NCBI RefSeq assembly: GCF_000787855.1
Contig: NZ_BBPQ01000034.1
Span: 1-64,000, forward strand
DNA from: Streptacidiphilus anmyonensis
Lineage (GTDB): Bacteria > Actinomycetota > Actinomycetes > Streptomycetales > Streptomycetaceae
Direction of reading: 5' to 3'
Length of the DNA stretch: 64,000 bases
Shown here: piece after piece, positions 20,098-28,796 of the stretch
Position numbering within the stretch: the first letter of the stretch is position 1
How the letters are laid out: every line of letters starts with the position of its first letter
Notes under the pieces: generated by a model
Told to the model about the DNA's origin: nothing
What the model saw: only the letters and a program-made list of their open reading frames with translations
Database searches by the model: none
Translations under genes and position numbers: made by a program

Positions 20098-21024
20098 TCA
20101 GGCGGTGTGCGCTCCGGTCGCGCTGCCCGCGAGCCACTGCGACCAGGAGAGGTCGTAGTCCGCGTAGCCGTTGTCGCCCGCGGCCTTGCCGCGCGGCGAG
20201 CCGGTGATGGTCACCGGGTCGCCCTGCTTGACGTTGTCGTAGTACCACTCGGCGTTCGCGTACGAGAGGTGCACGCAGCCGTGCGAGCCCTGCCCGTGGC
20301 CCGGGTTCGGGTCGCCGGTGGAGTAGTGGACGTAGGTGCCCGAGAACGTCAGGTGGACGTCCCAGGGAAGGTTGAGGTCGTAGTAGTTCGGGTTGTGCGG
20401 GTCGCACGTGATGCCCACGCTGCACGAGGTCATCCGCACCCAGCGCTGCTTGTCGATCACGGCCATGGTGCCGTCCCACGACGGGAAGGTCTTGCTGCCC
20501 GCGTCGATCGGCATGGTGCGTATCACCTTGCCGTTGCGGGTGATCTTCATGGTGTGACCCGGCGCGGAGACGAAGGTCTCGAAGTCCGCGCCGATGGTGA
20601 AGGTGTGCGTGTACGTGCGCGTGCCCGTGCGGCCCTCACCGTCGCCGACGCCGTTCAGTGCGGCGGTGACGGTCACCTTCGTGCCGACCGGCCAGTAGCC
20701 CTCGGGCCGCCAGTCGACGCGCTGGCTGCTGAACCAGTGCCAGGCGCCGGTGACCGGCTTCGAGGTGGTCACCTTCATGTGCCGCTCGATCCCGGCTCGC
20801 GCCGAGGCCGCGACCGGGTCGGTGAAGACCACCGAGATCGGCATGGCCACACCGACGGTCGCACCGCTCGTCGGCGTGATCGAGTCCAGCAGCATCGGCT
20901 TGGCGGCCTGCGGCGCGCTCGCACTCTGGTTCGCCGCCATGGCGGTCCCCCCGTACAGCCCCGCGCCCGCCAGGACCGCACTCGTGACGAGTGCCACCCC
21001 GATGCTGCGCTTCTTCAGCCCCAC
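20098..21024 (-). CDS. L,D-transpeptidase (YkuD domain), exported
   Basis: 308 residues. An N-terminal signal or membrane anchor (about 8-31) is followed by an Ig-like domain (about 43-150) and a YkuD catalytic domain (about 155-270) with the signature YVHYSTG...GSHGCVHLSY; Cys250 is the expected nucleophile. The architecture matches actinobacterial Ldt enzymes, which form 3-3 cross-links in peptidoglycan. The Trp-rich C-terminal tail (YDLSWSQWLAG) is typical of the mycobacterial-type enzymes. GTG 21024 has GGAG 8 nt upstream. Confidence 0.92.
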   Translation of the reverse strand: MGLKKRSIGVALVTSAVLAGAGLYGGTAMAANQSASAPQAAKPMLLDSITPTSGATVGVAMPISVVFTDPVAASARAGIERHMKVTTSKPVTGAWHWFSSQRVDWRPEGYWPVGTKVTVTAALNGVGDGEGRTGTRTYTHTFTIGADFETFVSAPGHTMKITRNGKVIRTMPIDAGSKTFPSWDGTMAVIDKQRWVRMTSCSVGITCDPHNPNYYDLNLPWDVHLTFSGTYVHYSTGDPNPGHGQGSHGCVHLSYANAEWYYDNVKQGDPVTITGSPRGKAAGDNGYADYDLSWSQWLAGSATGAHTA

Positions 21025-21168
21025 TCTTTGCTCCGCTCATTTCATCAGAAGGGTGTGTGACGAGTGAGAGGACTCTCGAACAGGGCAAATGGTTGCGGTC
21101 GAGGCCGCGGGGACTGACGGGGTTCAGGGGATCGAAGCGATTGAGGGGACTCGGGAGACTCAGGCGAC

Positions 21169-22131
21169 TCAGGGTGCTGGATGGGCGGCGAAGAAGGTCC
21201 AGAACACGGAGGTGGCGTCCAGCGCCTTGGACGGCGTGTCGAGGCCCAGCGCCCGCTGGATCAGCGGACGGTCGGGTGAGCCCGGCCACTGGTGTCCCGC
21301 CCCGGCGACGGTGATCAGCTCCACCGCGCGGCCGTCGGGGCAGGCGGCCGACGAGGTGGTGACCGGCCTCGACGTGGTCGTGGCCGGCGCGGAGCACCGG
21401 TTCGTGGCCCGCCAGTCCGCCACGACGTCCGGCACCGGCGGGCCGTCGATGTGCGCCGCGCCCTGTCCCTGACCGCCCTGGTAGGGGATGTTGTGGTCGG
21501 CCGTGCCGTGGATGTGCAGCACGGAGAGCGGCGCCGGGTCCGAGCACGCGCCGAGCAGCGTCGCGGAGTCGGCGCCGACCGCCGCGAACAGGTGCGTGTC
21601 GCAGGCGAGCCGGTAGGCCATCATGCCGCCGTTGGAGATGCCCGTGACGTAGACCCGGCGCGGGTCCACCGGCACCCTCTGCTCCACGGCGGAGACGACG
21701 GCGCTGACGAAGGCCACGTCGTCCGTGCCCTTCCGGCCCGGTGTGCCGCAGCAGCCGCCGCCCGTGTTCCACGCGTGGTCGAGCCCGTCCGGGTACACCA
21801 CGACGAAGTGCGCGGTGGACGCCTGGTGGTCCCAGCCGTAGTAGCGCTCCGCCTCCGCCGCGCTGCCGAAACCGCCGTGCAGCATCACCACGAGTGGTGC
21901 CCGCGCCGGAAGCGAGGCCGGACGGTAGACCCGGTAGTCGCGGCCCAGCCCCCCGACGGTCAGCCGCGCGGTCGAGCTGCCGACCGGCAGCGCGGCCGCG
22001 GCCGCGCTGCCCGTCGCGCCGCCGGCCGGGGGTGTGGACCCGTGGGGCGTGCATCCGGCCAGCAGGGCGAGCAGCAGCGCGAGGAGACCCGCGACGGCGA
22101 CCAGCCGAAGTGGTGTACGCGGCACGGCCAC
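21169..22131 (-). CDS. Esterase lipoprotein, PHB-depolymerase/feruloyl-esterase family
   Basis: 320 residues with a lipoprotein signal (hydrophobic core, then LLAGC near residue 27). The alpha/beta-hydrolase core shows the oxyanion strand VVMLHGGFG, the nucleophile elbow GISNGGM, HIHGTADHNIPYQGG carrying the acid Asp, and GAGHQWPGS carrying His. This is the LpqC/poly(3-hydroxybutyrate) depolymerase-like group, which includes acetylxylan and feruloyl esterases. It should act outside the membrane; the substrate is not determinable. GTG 22131 follows GGGAGG by 5-6 nt. Confidence 0.87.
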   Translation of the reverse strand: MAVPRTPLRLVAVAGLLALLLALLAGCTPHGSTPPAGGATGSAAAAALPVGSSTARLTVGGLGRDYRVYRPASLPARAPLVVMLHGGFGSAAEAERYYGWDHQASTAHFVVVYPDGLDHAWNTGGGCCGTPGRKGTDDVAFVSAVVSAVEQRVPVDPRRVYVTGISNGGMMAYRLACDTHLFAAVGADSATLLGACSDPAPLSVLHIHGTADHNIPYQGGQGQGAAHIDGPPVPDVVADWRATNRCSAPATTTSRPVTTSSAACPDGRAVELITVAGAGHQWPGSPDRPLIQRALGLDTPSKALDATSVFWTFFAAHPAP

Positions 22132-22308
22132 GGCCGGCCTCCCTTCCCCGCCGCCTCGGCGGCGGCGCCTGGACGCAGTGCAGCAGCGGAGTTTGTGGGA
22201 TCCCTGTGGACCTCGCCCGGCTCCGCCTCGCTCTGCCTCTCTCTGCCTCGCTCCGACCGGCCCGACCCCGCTCTGCCGCGTGGCTCAGCGCGTCATGCGT
22301 TCACGCGC

Positions 22309-23007
22309 TCACGCGTTCACGCGGTCGAGCACGGCTGTGAGCGCGTCCGGCCGTTCGTCCACCGGGAGGTGGGCTACCTGGAGGAACGCGCAGCCGAGCG
22401 CCGTCGCGCCGCCGTCGGCGGTCGCGTCGTCGCCGACCATGAGGACGTCGCCGGGCGCGAGGCGCAGCGCCTCGCACGCGGACCGGAAGAGGCCGGGATC
22501 GGGCTTCTGCAGGCCGTGCTCGTAGGACAGGACGAAGACGTCGACGAGATGGTCCACGCCGTGGTGGCGGAAGACCGGCCGCAGGTCCCACCCGATGTTG
22601 CTCACGACGCCGACCGGCACCTCGCGTCGCCGCAGCTCCTTGAGGACCGCCTCGGTGTCGGGGTACGGGCGCCAGGCGTCGGGGTGCAGGTGCCGGTCGT
22701 AGAGCGTGTCGGCCAGGCGCGGGTCCGGCAGCGGACCGGCGAGCGCGGTGAGACCCGTGTACGCGGCGCGGTGCCGCGCCGCGTCGAGGTCGCGTTCCGC
22801 CCACAGCCGCCGCAGGTGCTCCGGCACCTGACGAGGGCTCGCGCCGCCGGGCAGCGCCCCGGCGTGCTCCAGCCGCTCGGCGAGCGCGGCCGCCTCGGCC
22901 TCGGGCAGGTCGAGCCCGAGCGCGTCGAGCCCCCCGTCGAGCCACGCCCGGGTCGAGGTGATGCGGAAGAGGGTGCCGGAGAAGTCGAAGAGGACGCCCT
23001 TGATCAT
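22309..23007 (-). CDS. HAD-family hydrolase
   Basis: 232 residues with the HAD motifs in order: FDFSGTLF (nucleophile Asp8; Ser replaces the usual second Asp neighbour), VVSNIGWD (motif II Ser), LQKPDPGLF (motif III Lys) and MVGDDATAD (motif IV). It is a predicted phosphatase or dehalogenase acting on a small phosphorylated metabolite. The cap domain is alpha-helical (about 18-90). ATG 23007 has GAGG 8 nt upstream. It is divergent from the gene at 23139. Confidence 0.88.
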   Translation of the reverse strand: MIKGVLFDFSGTLFRITSTRAWLDGGLDALGLDLPEAEAAALAERLEHAGALPGGASPRQVPEHLRRLWAERDLDAARHRAAYTGLTALAGPLPDPRLADTLYDRHLHPDAWRPYPDTEAVLKELRRREVPVGVVSNIGWDLRPVFRHHGVDHLVDVFVLSYEHGLQKPDPGLFRSACEALRLAPGDVLMVGDDATADGGATALGCAFLQVAHLPVDERPDALTAVLDRVNA

Positions 23008-23138
23008 GGCTCCATCCTCGCGGTCGGCCGTGCGCCCGCTCAAGCGGTGCCCGCCTCCCCCCGGTGGGAATTCAGCGGCCGACGGGCGCGCGGTCCACGT
23101 AGGGTGACGCGCATCGTGAAGCGGGGGAGGGGCGGGAC

Positions 23139-23804
23139 GTGGCGGACCAGGGCTTTTCGGGGCCGTTCGAGGCTCATCTGACGGTGGGGTGCGACGACAC
23201 GGCGGAGCTCGCACGGCTGGACGTCTGGGCGGCCCGCGCCGGTCTCAGGGCCACCCACATCGTGCTCGCGCGCGGCCGGACGCCCTCGCAACCGATGCTG
23301 ACGCTGCGGGGTCGCGGCGCCTTCGACGAGCAGCTCGCCGAGTCGCGCCGGGTCTCTGACGCCCTCGCGCGCGACGGGTTCCACGTACGGCGCGTCAAGC
23401 TGGAGGTCTCGCCCTGGGCGGACGGCGTGCCGACCGCCGACGACGAGCAGGCGTGCCGGCTCGCGTCCGCTGGGCTGTACTTCGAGCACCACATCGCCCT
23501 GCGACTCGAGCGCGGCAGCGATCTCGGCGCGTTGGCGGTTCTGGTGACCCCGCATCAGGCTCATCTGTCGTGGAACGCCCGGAAGGTCGGCGTCGACGGG
23601 GTGGAGCGGCGGTTCGTGACGCAGCGCTGCCACGGGGTCGGCCGGGAGACCGCGGGGGCGCGCCTGGAAATCCTGTTGGCGTCGCTGCGGCGCGCGGGCC
23701 ACCGTTGGGAGGACGTCGAGCGGGAGTTCGTCGTCCACGACAGCGACGCCGCCGTCGACGACGGCTGGATCGATCCGCCGCAGGGGGAGGGAGACGCGAG
23801 ATGA
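23139..23804 (+). CDS. Unknown protein coupled to the AbiEii-like gene
   Basis: 221 residues, no recognised family. Two similar segments, GPFEAHLTVGCD (about residue 8) and LYFEHHIALRLE (about 110), suggest a duplicated alpha/beta domain, and a third H-L-S element (PHQAHLSWN) lies near 140. These recall the HxT/Sx motifs of 2H phosphoesterases but the spacing is not standard, so this is only a suggestion. GTG 23139 has a GGGGAGG-rich site upstream. Its stop overlaps the next start as ATGA, so the two proteins are probably made together; it could be the antitoxin or a regulator of the nucleotidyltransferase. Confidence 0.75.
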   Translation: MADQGFSGPFEAHLTVGCDDTAELARLDVWAARAGLRATHIVLARGRTPSQPMLTLRGRGAFDEQLAESRRVSDALARDGFHVRRVKLEVSPWADGVPTADDEQACRLASAGLYFEHHIALRLERGSDLGALAVLVTPHQAHLSWNARKVGVDGVERRFVTQRCHGVGRETAGARLEILLASLRRAGHRWEDVEREFVVHDSDAAVDDGWIDPPQGEGDAR

Positions 23805-25126
23805 CCGAGCGGCACCAGGAGCAGCCCATGGACCCGTGGGACCAGCGCCGACTGGACTCGGAGCAGCTCCCGTCGGGGCCCTTGCGCGACGAGGTGCGAG
23901 CCGCCCGTCGGCTGCCCCGGACGCTGCGGCCGGTCGAGGATGCCCGGGTCCGGCAACGAGCCTGCTTCGAGCCCGCGTTGAAGCACTACGCCAACGCCTT
24001 CCGGGCGGGCGACCCGCAGTTCGAGGACGCGGCGCTCGCTGCCGCCTGGGTGGAGGCGCGGCGCACCGCACTCGACCTGGTGCTGGCAGCGGTCGCCGCC
24101 TCGGAGTGGGCCGACTCGCTCGTCCTGCGCGGCAGCGTGCTGCTGCGCGCCTGGTTCGGCGAGGCGGCGCGCGAGCCGGGCGACCTGGACTTCGTCGTCG
24201 TCCCGCAGTCGTGGGCCATCGGCGACCCGCGCACGGACGCCATGCTCGACGGCATCGCCCTCGCAGCCCAGCAGTCCGCCGAACGCGCCGGTGGCGCGCT
24301 GCGGTTCGACGCCGAGGGCGCGGCCGCCGACGACATCTGGACGTACGAGCGCGTCCCCGGCCGCCGCCTGGTCCTGCCCTGGACGTGCGGCGACCTGCCG
24401 GGCGGAGTGGTGCAGCTGGACTTCGTCTTCAACGAGGAGCTCCCGCAGCCGCCCGTCCGGACCCTCGTCCCGGCGCTCTCGCCCGCCTCGGGCTCCCCGG
24501 GCACACGGCTCCTGGCGGCCACAGCGGAGCTGTCGTTGGCCTGGAAACTGAAGTGGCTCGTCGGAGACCTCCACCCGCAGGGCAAGGACCTCTACGACGC
24601 GGTACTCCTCGCCGAGCGCTGCGCCCTCGACTACGAACTCCTCGGTGCGGCGTTCATCGCCTCCGACCGCGGGGAGTCGGCCGCCCCGACCCGCTTCGAG
24701 GACATCGCCGAGCTGGCGGAGGGGATGGCGTACGAGTGGCGGCACTTCACGGCCGAGTACCCGTGGCTGCCCGGTGACCTGGACGCCCTCGTCCACCGTC
24801 TGCTCACGGCGCTCGCTCCGACGTTCGCCGGCCTGCCCGCCCAGGGCGAGCCGGAACACCCGCTCCGGGCCCGCTGGGTGGCCTACCGGATCCAGGCCGC
24901 CCGCGAGCTGCTGGAGAGCACCGACCTCCCCACCGTCCTCGCCCACCTGGCGTCGGACCCGCTCGCCCCGGGCGTCGACGTCGTGGTCGTCCGCGAACTC
25001 CTCGGCCCGGAACACTGCGACATCCAGACGGCGCGGGACCTCCTCTACGCCCACCCCGCCTGGGCCGAGCGCCTCCAGGACCCGCGCTACGCCCGGTGGG
25101 CGCAGGAGCGGATCGACCGGCTCTGA
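23801..25126 (+). CDS. AbiEii/AbiGii-like nucleotidyltransferase
   Basis: 441 residues. The nucleotidyltransferase signature is LVLRGSVLLRAWFG followed by GDLDFVV (two metal-binding aspartates). Later ELSLAWKLKWLV and GKDLYDAVLLAER match the conserved K...KDLYD segment of the AbiEii/AbiGii toxin family (type IV toxin-antitoxin and abortive infection). It is longer than typical AbiEii (about 300), with about 95 extra N-terminal residues and a helical C-terminal part. ATG 23801 overlaps the upstream stop by 4 nt. No AbiEi-type winged-helix antitoxin is visible. A defence role is inferred only from family and pairing. Confidence 0.75.
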   Translation: MTERHQEQPMDPWDQRRLDSEQLPSGPLRDEVRAARRLPRTLRPVEDARVRQRACFEPALKHYANAFRAGDPQFEDAALAAAWVEARRTALDLVLAAVAASEWADSLVLRGSVLLRAWFGEAAREPGDLDFVVVPQSWAIGDPRTDAMLDGIALAAQQSAERAGGALRFDAEGAAADDIWTYERVPGRRLVLPWTCGDLPGGVVQLDFVFNEELPQPPVRTLVPALSPASGSPGTRLLAATAELSLAWKLKWLVGDLHPQGKDLYDAVLLAERCALDYELLGAAFIASDRGESAAPTRFEDIAELAEGMAYEWRHFTAEYPWLPGDLDALVHRLLTALAPTFAGLPAQGEPEHPLRARWVAYRIQAARELLESTDLPTVLAHLASDPLAPGVDVVVVRELLGPEHCDIQTARDLLYAHPAWAERLQDPRYARWAQERIDRL

Positions 25127-25138
25127 TCGGCACCGGTG

Positions 25139-25144
25139 TACGGT
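25139..25144 (+). promoter_or_regulatory. -10 box suggesting leaderless transcription
   Basis: TACGGT ends 6 nt before ATG 25151 and no ribosome-binding sequence is present. This spacing is typical of leaderless actinomycete mRNAs. Confidence 0.4.
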
Positions 25145-25150
25145 GCCGAC

Positions 25151-25933
25151 ATGGTGAGTGTTGCGGGGGAGTTTCCGGACGCCCGGTTCTTCGAAGCGCC
25201 CGACGGTGAGCGGTTGGCCTATCGGGAGTTGGGGGAGGGGCGGCCGGTTGTCCTGCTCCACGGGCTCACCGCGGACGCGGAGTCGTGGTTCGCGGCCGGA
25301 GCCGCCCTCGCGCCCGCGCTCGCGGAGCGCGGGCACCGGGTGATCATGCCGGACTTCCGCGGGCACGGGCGCAGTGCCAAGCCGCAGAGTGTGGAGTCGT
25401 ATCCGCGGGACGTGCTGACGGATGACGCGCTCGCGCTCGTCGCGCATCTGAAGCTGGACGAGTACGACGTCGGCGGGTACTCGCTCGGCGCGCGGATCAC
25501 CGTGCGGATGCTGGTACGCGGGGCCACGCCCCGGCGGGCGGTGGTGGGTGGACAGGGCCTGCGTGAGCTCCTGGGCACAGGCGGCGGCGCGGGAAGCGCC
25601 CTGCGGCGCGCCCTCGCGGGCGCCGGCACGTTCGAGCCGGGCACCCGCGAGGCCCGCACGGAGCAGTACCTGCGGGCTCGGGGGATGGACCCGGTCGCCC
25701 TCCTGCACGTGCTCGACTCGATCGCCGACACCCCTCATGAGGCCGTCGCCCGCCTCGACGGGACCCCGATGCTGGTGGTCATGGGGACCGAGGACGAGCG
25801 CCTCGCATCCGCACGGGAACTGGTCGCCCTGCTGCCGTCGACCCGCCTGGTCGAGGTCCCCGGCGACCACGGTACGGCTGCGGTCGCGCCGGAACTCACG
25901 CAGGCGTTCGTGGACTTCCTCGCCGCCGCGTAA
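25151..25933 (+). CDS. Alpha/beta-hydrolase
   Basis: 260 residues of the alpha/beta-hydrolase fold: VVLLHGLTADAESW (oxyanion), DFRGHGRSAKP, GYSLGARIT (nucleophile Ser), VMGTEDERL (acid) and PGDHGTA (His). It is a general esterase, lipase or C-C hydrolase-type protein with no signal peptide; the substrate is unknown. ATG 25151 lacks a ribosome site but has TACGGT 6 nt upstream, so translation is probably leaderless. Confidence 0.87.
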   Translation: MVSVAGEFPDARFFEAPDGERLAYRELGEGRPVVLLHGLTADAESWFAAGAALAPALAERGHRVIMPDFRGHGRSAKPQSVESYPRDVLTDDALALVAHLKLDEYDVGGYSLGARITVRMLVRGATPRRAVVGGQGLRELLGTGGGAGSALRRALAGAGTFEPGTREARTEQYLRARGMDPVALLHVLDSIADTPHEAVARLDGTPMLVVMGTEDERLASARELVALLPSTRLVEVPGDHGTAAVAPELTQAFVDFLAAA

Positions 25934-25992
25934 GACGGGTCGCGGGTCTGAGACGGGCCCGGCCGGCAGCGACCTCACACGCGCGACGTGCG

Positions 25993-26265
25993 CTACCTGT
26001 ACGGCGGACGGAAAAGCGTCGAGTCCTGGACAGTCCATGGGACCGGCGGACGGCGGTAACGCTGAACTGCCGCTGTCTCCGGCTCTTGCACGTCGTGTTC
26101 GTGCGCGTCGCGCTGGTGCTTCCGCTGATCGGCGCGCACTCTGGCGAGCCGATTCCAGTCGTGAAGCACCCCCGCGCTCTGTGCCTGCTGCCGAAGGCGC
26201 TTGCACTCAGCGCAGGGCCCGGGCTGCTCAGCCCCGGGTGACTCGTTCAAGGTTGCCTCGCTCAC
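25993..26265 (-). CDS. Small hypothetical protein with CxxC
   Basis: 90 residues, highly charged, with CAECKRLRQQ near the N-terminus (one CxxC) and a basic, His-rich middle (RKHQRDAHEHD). No family is recognised. GTG 26265 is preceded by AAGGCGAG. It diverges from the XRE regulator 98 nt away, so the two may share regulation. Coding is supported by the reading frame and residue composition only. Confidence 0.5.
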   Translation of the reverse strand: MSEATLNESPGAEQPGPCAECKRLRQQAQSAGVLHDWNRLARVRADQRKHQRDAHEHDVQEPETAAVQRYRRPPVPWTVQDSTLFRPPYR

Positions 26266-26362
26266 CGGTTCTCGCCTTTGCCTTGCAGGTCGTCCTACAG
26301 GTGTACCGAGAGGGAATCTGGCTACGCGGGGGCATGTCGGGGGGCATTCTGAGGGCGTGGGC

Positions 26363-27211
26363 GTGATTGGGGACCTGATCCGGGACAGGCGGCTGGCTCT
26401 CGGCCTGACACAGCACGAGCTGGCGGCGTTGCTGTGTCAGCAGGACGGCAACGCTGATGGTCAGCCAGGACGCGACGGAGTGAAGCGCTGGGAGTCCGGC
26501 AAGGTCGTGCCGGGAAGGCGCTGGATTGCCTCTCTGGCAGTCGTTCTCGACCTGCCCGCCGGGGACTTGTATGCGGCGGCCGGAGACGCGCGCGTGGAGC
26601 GCCGAGCCTTCCTCGCTGCCACAGGCATGGCGGCGATCAGCGTCACACGCCGGACCGAGTTGCGGGACATGCTCGCCAGCGTGGCGGGGGGCGATGAGTC
26701 GTGGCTCTCGAAGAGCATCGGCCCCTACGACTTCACCGCACAGTGGGCGAACCTCGCCAACCGTGATCAGGGTACTCGGCGGAGGCTTGTCCGCTGGCTG
26801 GACGACGGGTCCACTTCGCTGCTCCGAGGCAACTCCCAATCCACGCTCTTCAAGACCCAGCGGCCGGAACTGATCGAGCGGGCGGAGCAGTCGATGAGCC
26901 GCGACTGCGAGACACGCGCGCGGTGCCTGCGCTGTTTCACTCGCCGCGCGTTCCGCCTGAGTTGGCCCGCTGCCAGGGGGTACACCGCTGTTTCGGCCCC
27001 ACGGACGGGGATCCGGGCCCTCGGCGCGCTGCTCAACGACCGGCAGGACGCGTCGAACCGATGGTGTGCGGCTGTCTACCTCGGGGAGGCGGTCAGCGGC
27101 GGCTCCCGACCCGCACGGACGCTCTTGGCGGCCGCGCTACGCTCCGAGGACAGCCGGGAGAACCTGCGGGCCATCGGACTTGCGCTGAACGGAGAGCACC
27201 CATGGAGTTGA
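26363..27211 (+). CDS. XRE-family transcriptional regulator
   Basis: 282 residues. The N-terminal helix-turn-helix (about 1-65: IGDLIRDRRLALGLTQHELAALL...VKRWESGK) is Cro/C1-like. A hinge with RRAFLAATG follows, then a helical C-terminal domain ending AIGLALNGEHPWS. Ligand unknown. I use GTG 26363 because GAGGG lies 7 nt upstream; GTG 26357 is too close. The 3' end overlaps the DUF296 gene by 10 nt. Confidence 0.82.
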   Translation: MIGDLIRDRRLALGLTQHELAALLCQQDGNADGQPGRDGVKRWESGKVVPGRRWIASLAVVLDLPAGDLYAAAGDARVERRAFLAATGMAAISVTRRTELRDMLASVAGGDESWLSKSIGPYDFTAQWANLANRDQGTRRRLVRWLDDGSTSLLRGNSQSTLFKTQRPELIERAEQSMSRDCETRARCLRCFTRRAFRLSWPAARGYTAVSAPRTGIRALGALLNDRQDASNRWCAAVYLGEAVSGGSRPARTLLAAALRSEDSRENLRAIGLALNGEHPWS

Positions 27212-27534
27212 TCAGCCTCTCCGCCAGGGGCGACCTGATCGAGGCGCTCACGGCGGAGGCGGAGGCACGCGGGATCAAGGACGCGGCGGTGGTCTCGGTG
27301 GTAGGCGCGGTCCGCTCGTTCACGTTGGCCACCATGGACGCTGGGAAGCCGCGCGAAACCGTGCACACCTCCGGCCGGTACGCGGAGCTCTCCGGCAATG
27401 GCGAGATCGTCGACGGTGCGCCCAACGTCCACGTCACGTGCGGTCTCGACGGTGGGCGCGCTCTGTCCGGTCACCTTGAATCAGCAGAGATCGGCGGACC
27501 TTTCTTTGTGAACGTCTACGTCGTCCGGCTTTGA
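27202..27534 (+). CDS. DUF296/PPC-domain protein
   Basis: 110 residues matching the PPC/DUF296 fold: LIEALTAEAEARGIKDAAVVSVVGAV, then HTSGRYAELSGNGEIVDG, HVHVTCG-like NVHVTCGLDGGRALSGHL and GGPFFVNVYVV. In plants this domain is fused to AT-hooks; stand-alone bacterial forms are trimeric with unknown function. The ATG overlaps the end of the XRE gene, so the two are translationally linked and the product may modulate that regulator. Confidence 0.82.
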   Translation: MELISLSARGDLIEALTAEAEARGIKDAAVVSVVGAVRSFTLATMDAGKPRETVHTSGRYAELSGNGEIVDGAPNVHVTCGLDGGRALSGHLESAEIGGPFFVNVYVVRL

Positions 27535-27574
27535 AGCACCCTCCGACCTATTGGCCGGCCTGCGGCGTCGCGGC

Positions 27575-28759
27575 CTAGACGCGCAGGTCAGGATTCCTGG
27601 TCGGTACCTTCCACCGACGGAAGGCGTCCGTTGCGCCGGATGGCCACGCGGCTTCCTCCTGATCGGCGACGAAGCGCACGACACGCTGCTGGATGTTGCT
27701 CAGGTCCCCGACAGACCGCGGTGGTTCGGCGGGATCGCCGGGGAAGACGATCGCGAACAGTGTCCGCGCTGTGTAGTACTTGTCGTGGAACCCTTCGGCA
27801 CCCGCAGAGTCAGCGAGGCCGGCCAGCATCGCATCGACGGCCCGGAGCGTCGGGGTTTCGGACGCTTCGGCCAGGGCCATCGCCGCGAGGCCGCGGTAGG
27901 AGCCGCTCAGAAACGACATCGTCTCGGTCTTCTCGGGCGGGTGGGCCACGACCTGTGTCAGCGCGTCGATGATGGCCGGATTGCTGATGCCGAACCGTGT
28001 CAACGCGTAGGCGGAGGCCCAGCGCAGCTCGACGGTCGGACTGTCGAGGTAGCCCTCGATGAAAGCGACGGTCTCCGGCCTGCCGAGCAGACCGAGAGCC
28101 AGCACGCCTGTCGCTGCCGCGCCGGGTGAGACCTCGTCGGCGATGAACGCCTTCAGGAGCGGAATCGACGTCGCTGCGAACTCATGGAACCAAGCCAGCA
28201 AGTTCGCTGTCTCCGATCGCAGTTCAGGACTGTCGGAGGTCAGCAGGGGGGCGAGTGCCGGGAGTGCCTCCCGGACGGCGTCGTAGGAACGCACCACGGC
28301 TTCAGCGTCGATGAGCACTTGCGCGCAGTTCGCCCGGCGCTGTTCGCGCTGGTCGTCGTCCGCCGCCTCGGCGATCCACCGGGCCCAGTCATCGGCTTCA
28401 CCGTGCAGACTCGCCAGGTAGGCGCGGTCTTCCTCCGGGGCATAGCCGTTGGGAAGAAAGTTGTTGTCCGGTCCGATCGCGATGGCGACCAGCAGACCGA
28501 CGCATTGATGCCTGTTGGCCGTTCTCGGGTCGAGTGACATCCGCACAAGGAACGGAACGGTGTGCACTGCGGCCTGTGATCGCGTGCCCTGGTGCACGAT
28601 GCGGTTCGCCAGCTGGGCAATCGGCGGGTACCGGCCCTCCCAGACGCCCGCCTGCATCGCCCGGAGGTGTCCGGGGACGTCGTCGGCCATGCCGTAGGAG
28701 TGCTGCAGTCGGTCCCAGGGCACGTCGTCCAGGCCGACGAGGGGGTCGTCATCCGTCAC
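27575..28759 (-). CDS. HEAT-repeat-like protein
   Basis: 394 residues of helical repeats, for example ELRSETANLLAWFHEFAATS, GVLALGLLGRPETVAFIEGY and ELRWASAYALTRFGISNP. These are HEAT/armadillo-type units with no catalytic motif. The N-terminal HSYGMADDVPGHLRAMQ segment is shared, from memory, with SMI1/Imm-like and HEAT proteins of streptomycetes. The role is probably protein binding. GTG 28759 has AGGAT 8-9 nt upstream; GTG 28777 is the alternative. Confidence 0.8.
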   Translation of the reverse strand: MTDDDPLVGLDDVPWDRLQHSYGMADDVPGHLRAMQAGVWEGRYPPIAQLANRIVHQGTRSQAAVHTVPFLVRMSLDPRTANRHQCVGLLVAIAIGPDNNFLPNGYAPEEDRAYLASLHGEADDWARWIAEAADDDQREQRRANCAQVLIDAEAVVRSYDAVREALPALAPLLTSDSPELRSETANLLAWFHEFAATSIPLLKAFIADEVSPGAAATGVLALGLLGRPETVAFIEGYLDSPTVELRWASAYALTRFGISNPAIIDALTQVVAHPPEKTETMSFLSGSYRGLAAMALAEASETPTLRAVDAMLAGLADSAGAEGFHDKYYTARTLFAIVFPGDPAEPPRSVGDLSNIQQRVVRFVADQEEAAWPSGATDAFRRWKVPTRNPDLRV

Positions 28760-28784
28760 GACGGCAGATCCTGGCACACCCGGT

Positions 28785-28790
28785 TAGCGT
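28785..28790 (+). promoter_or_regulatory. -10 box suggesting leaderless transcription of the VOC gene
   Basis: TAGCGT lies 6 nt before ATG 28797 and no ribosome site intervenes. The divergent gene starts only 37 nt away. Confidence 0.4.
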
Positions 28791-28796
28791 GGGCGG

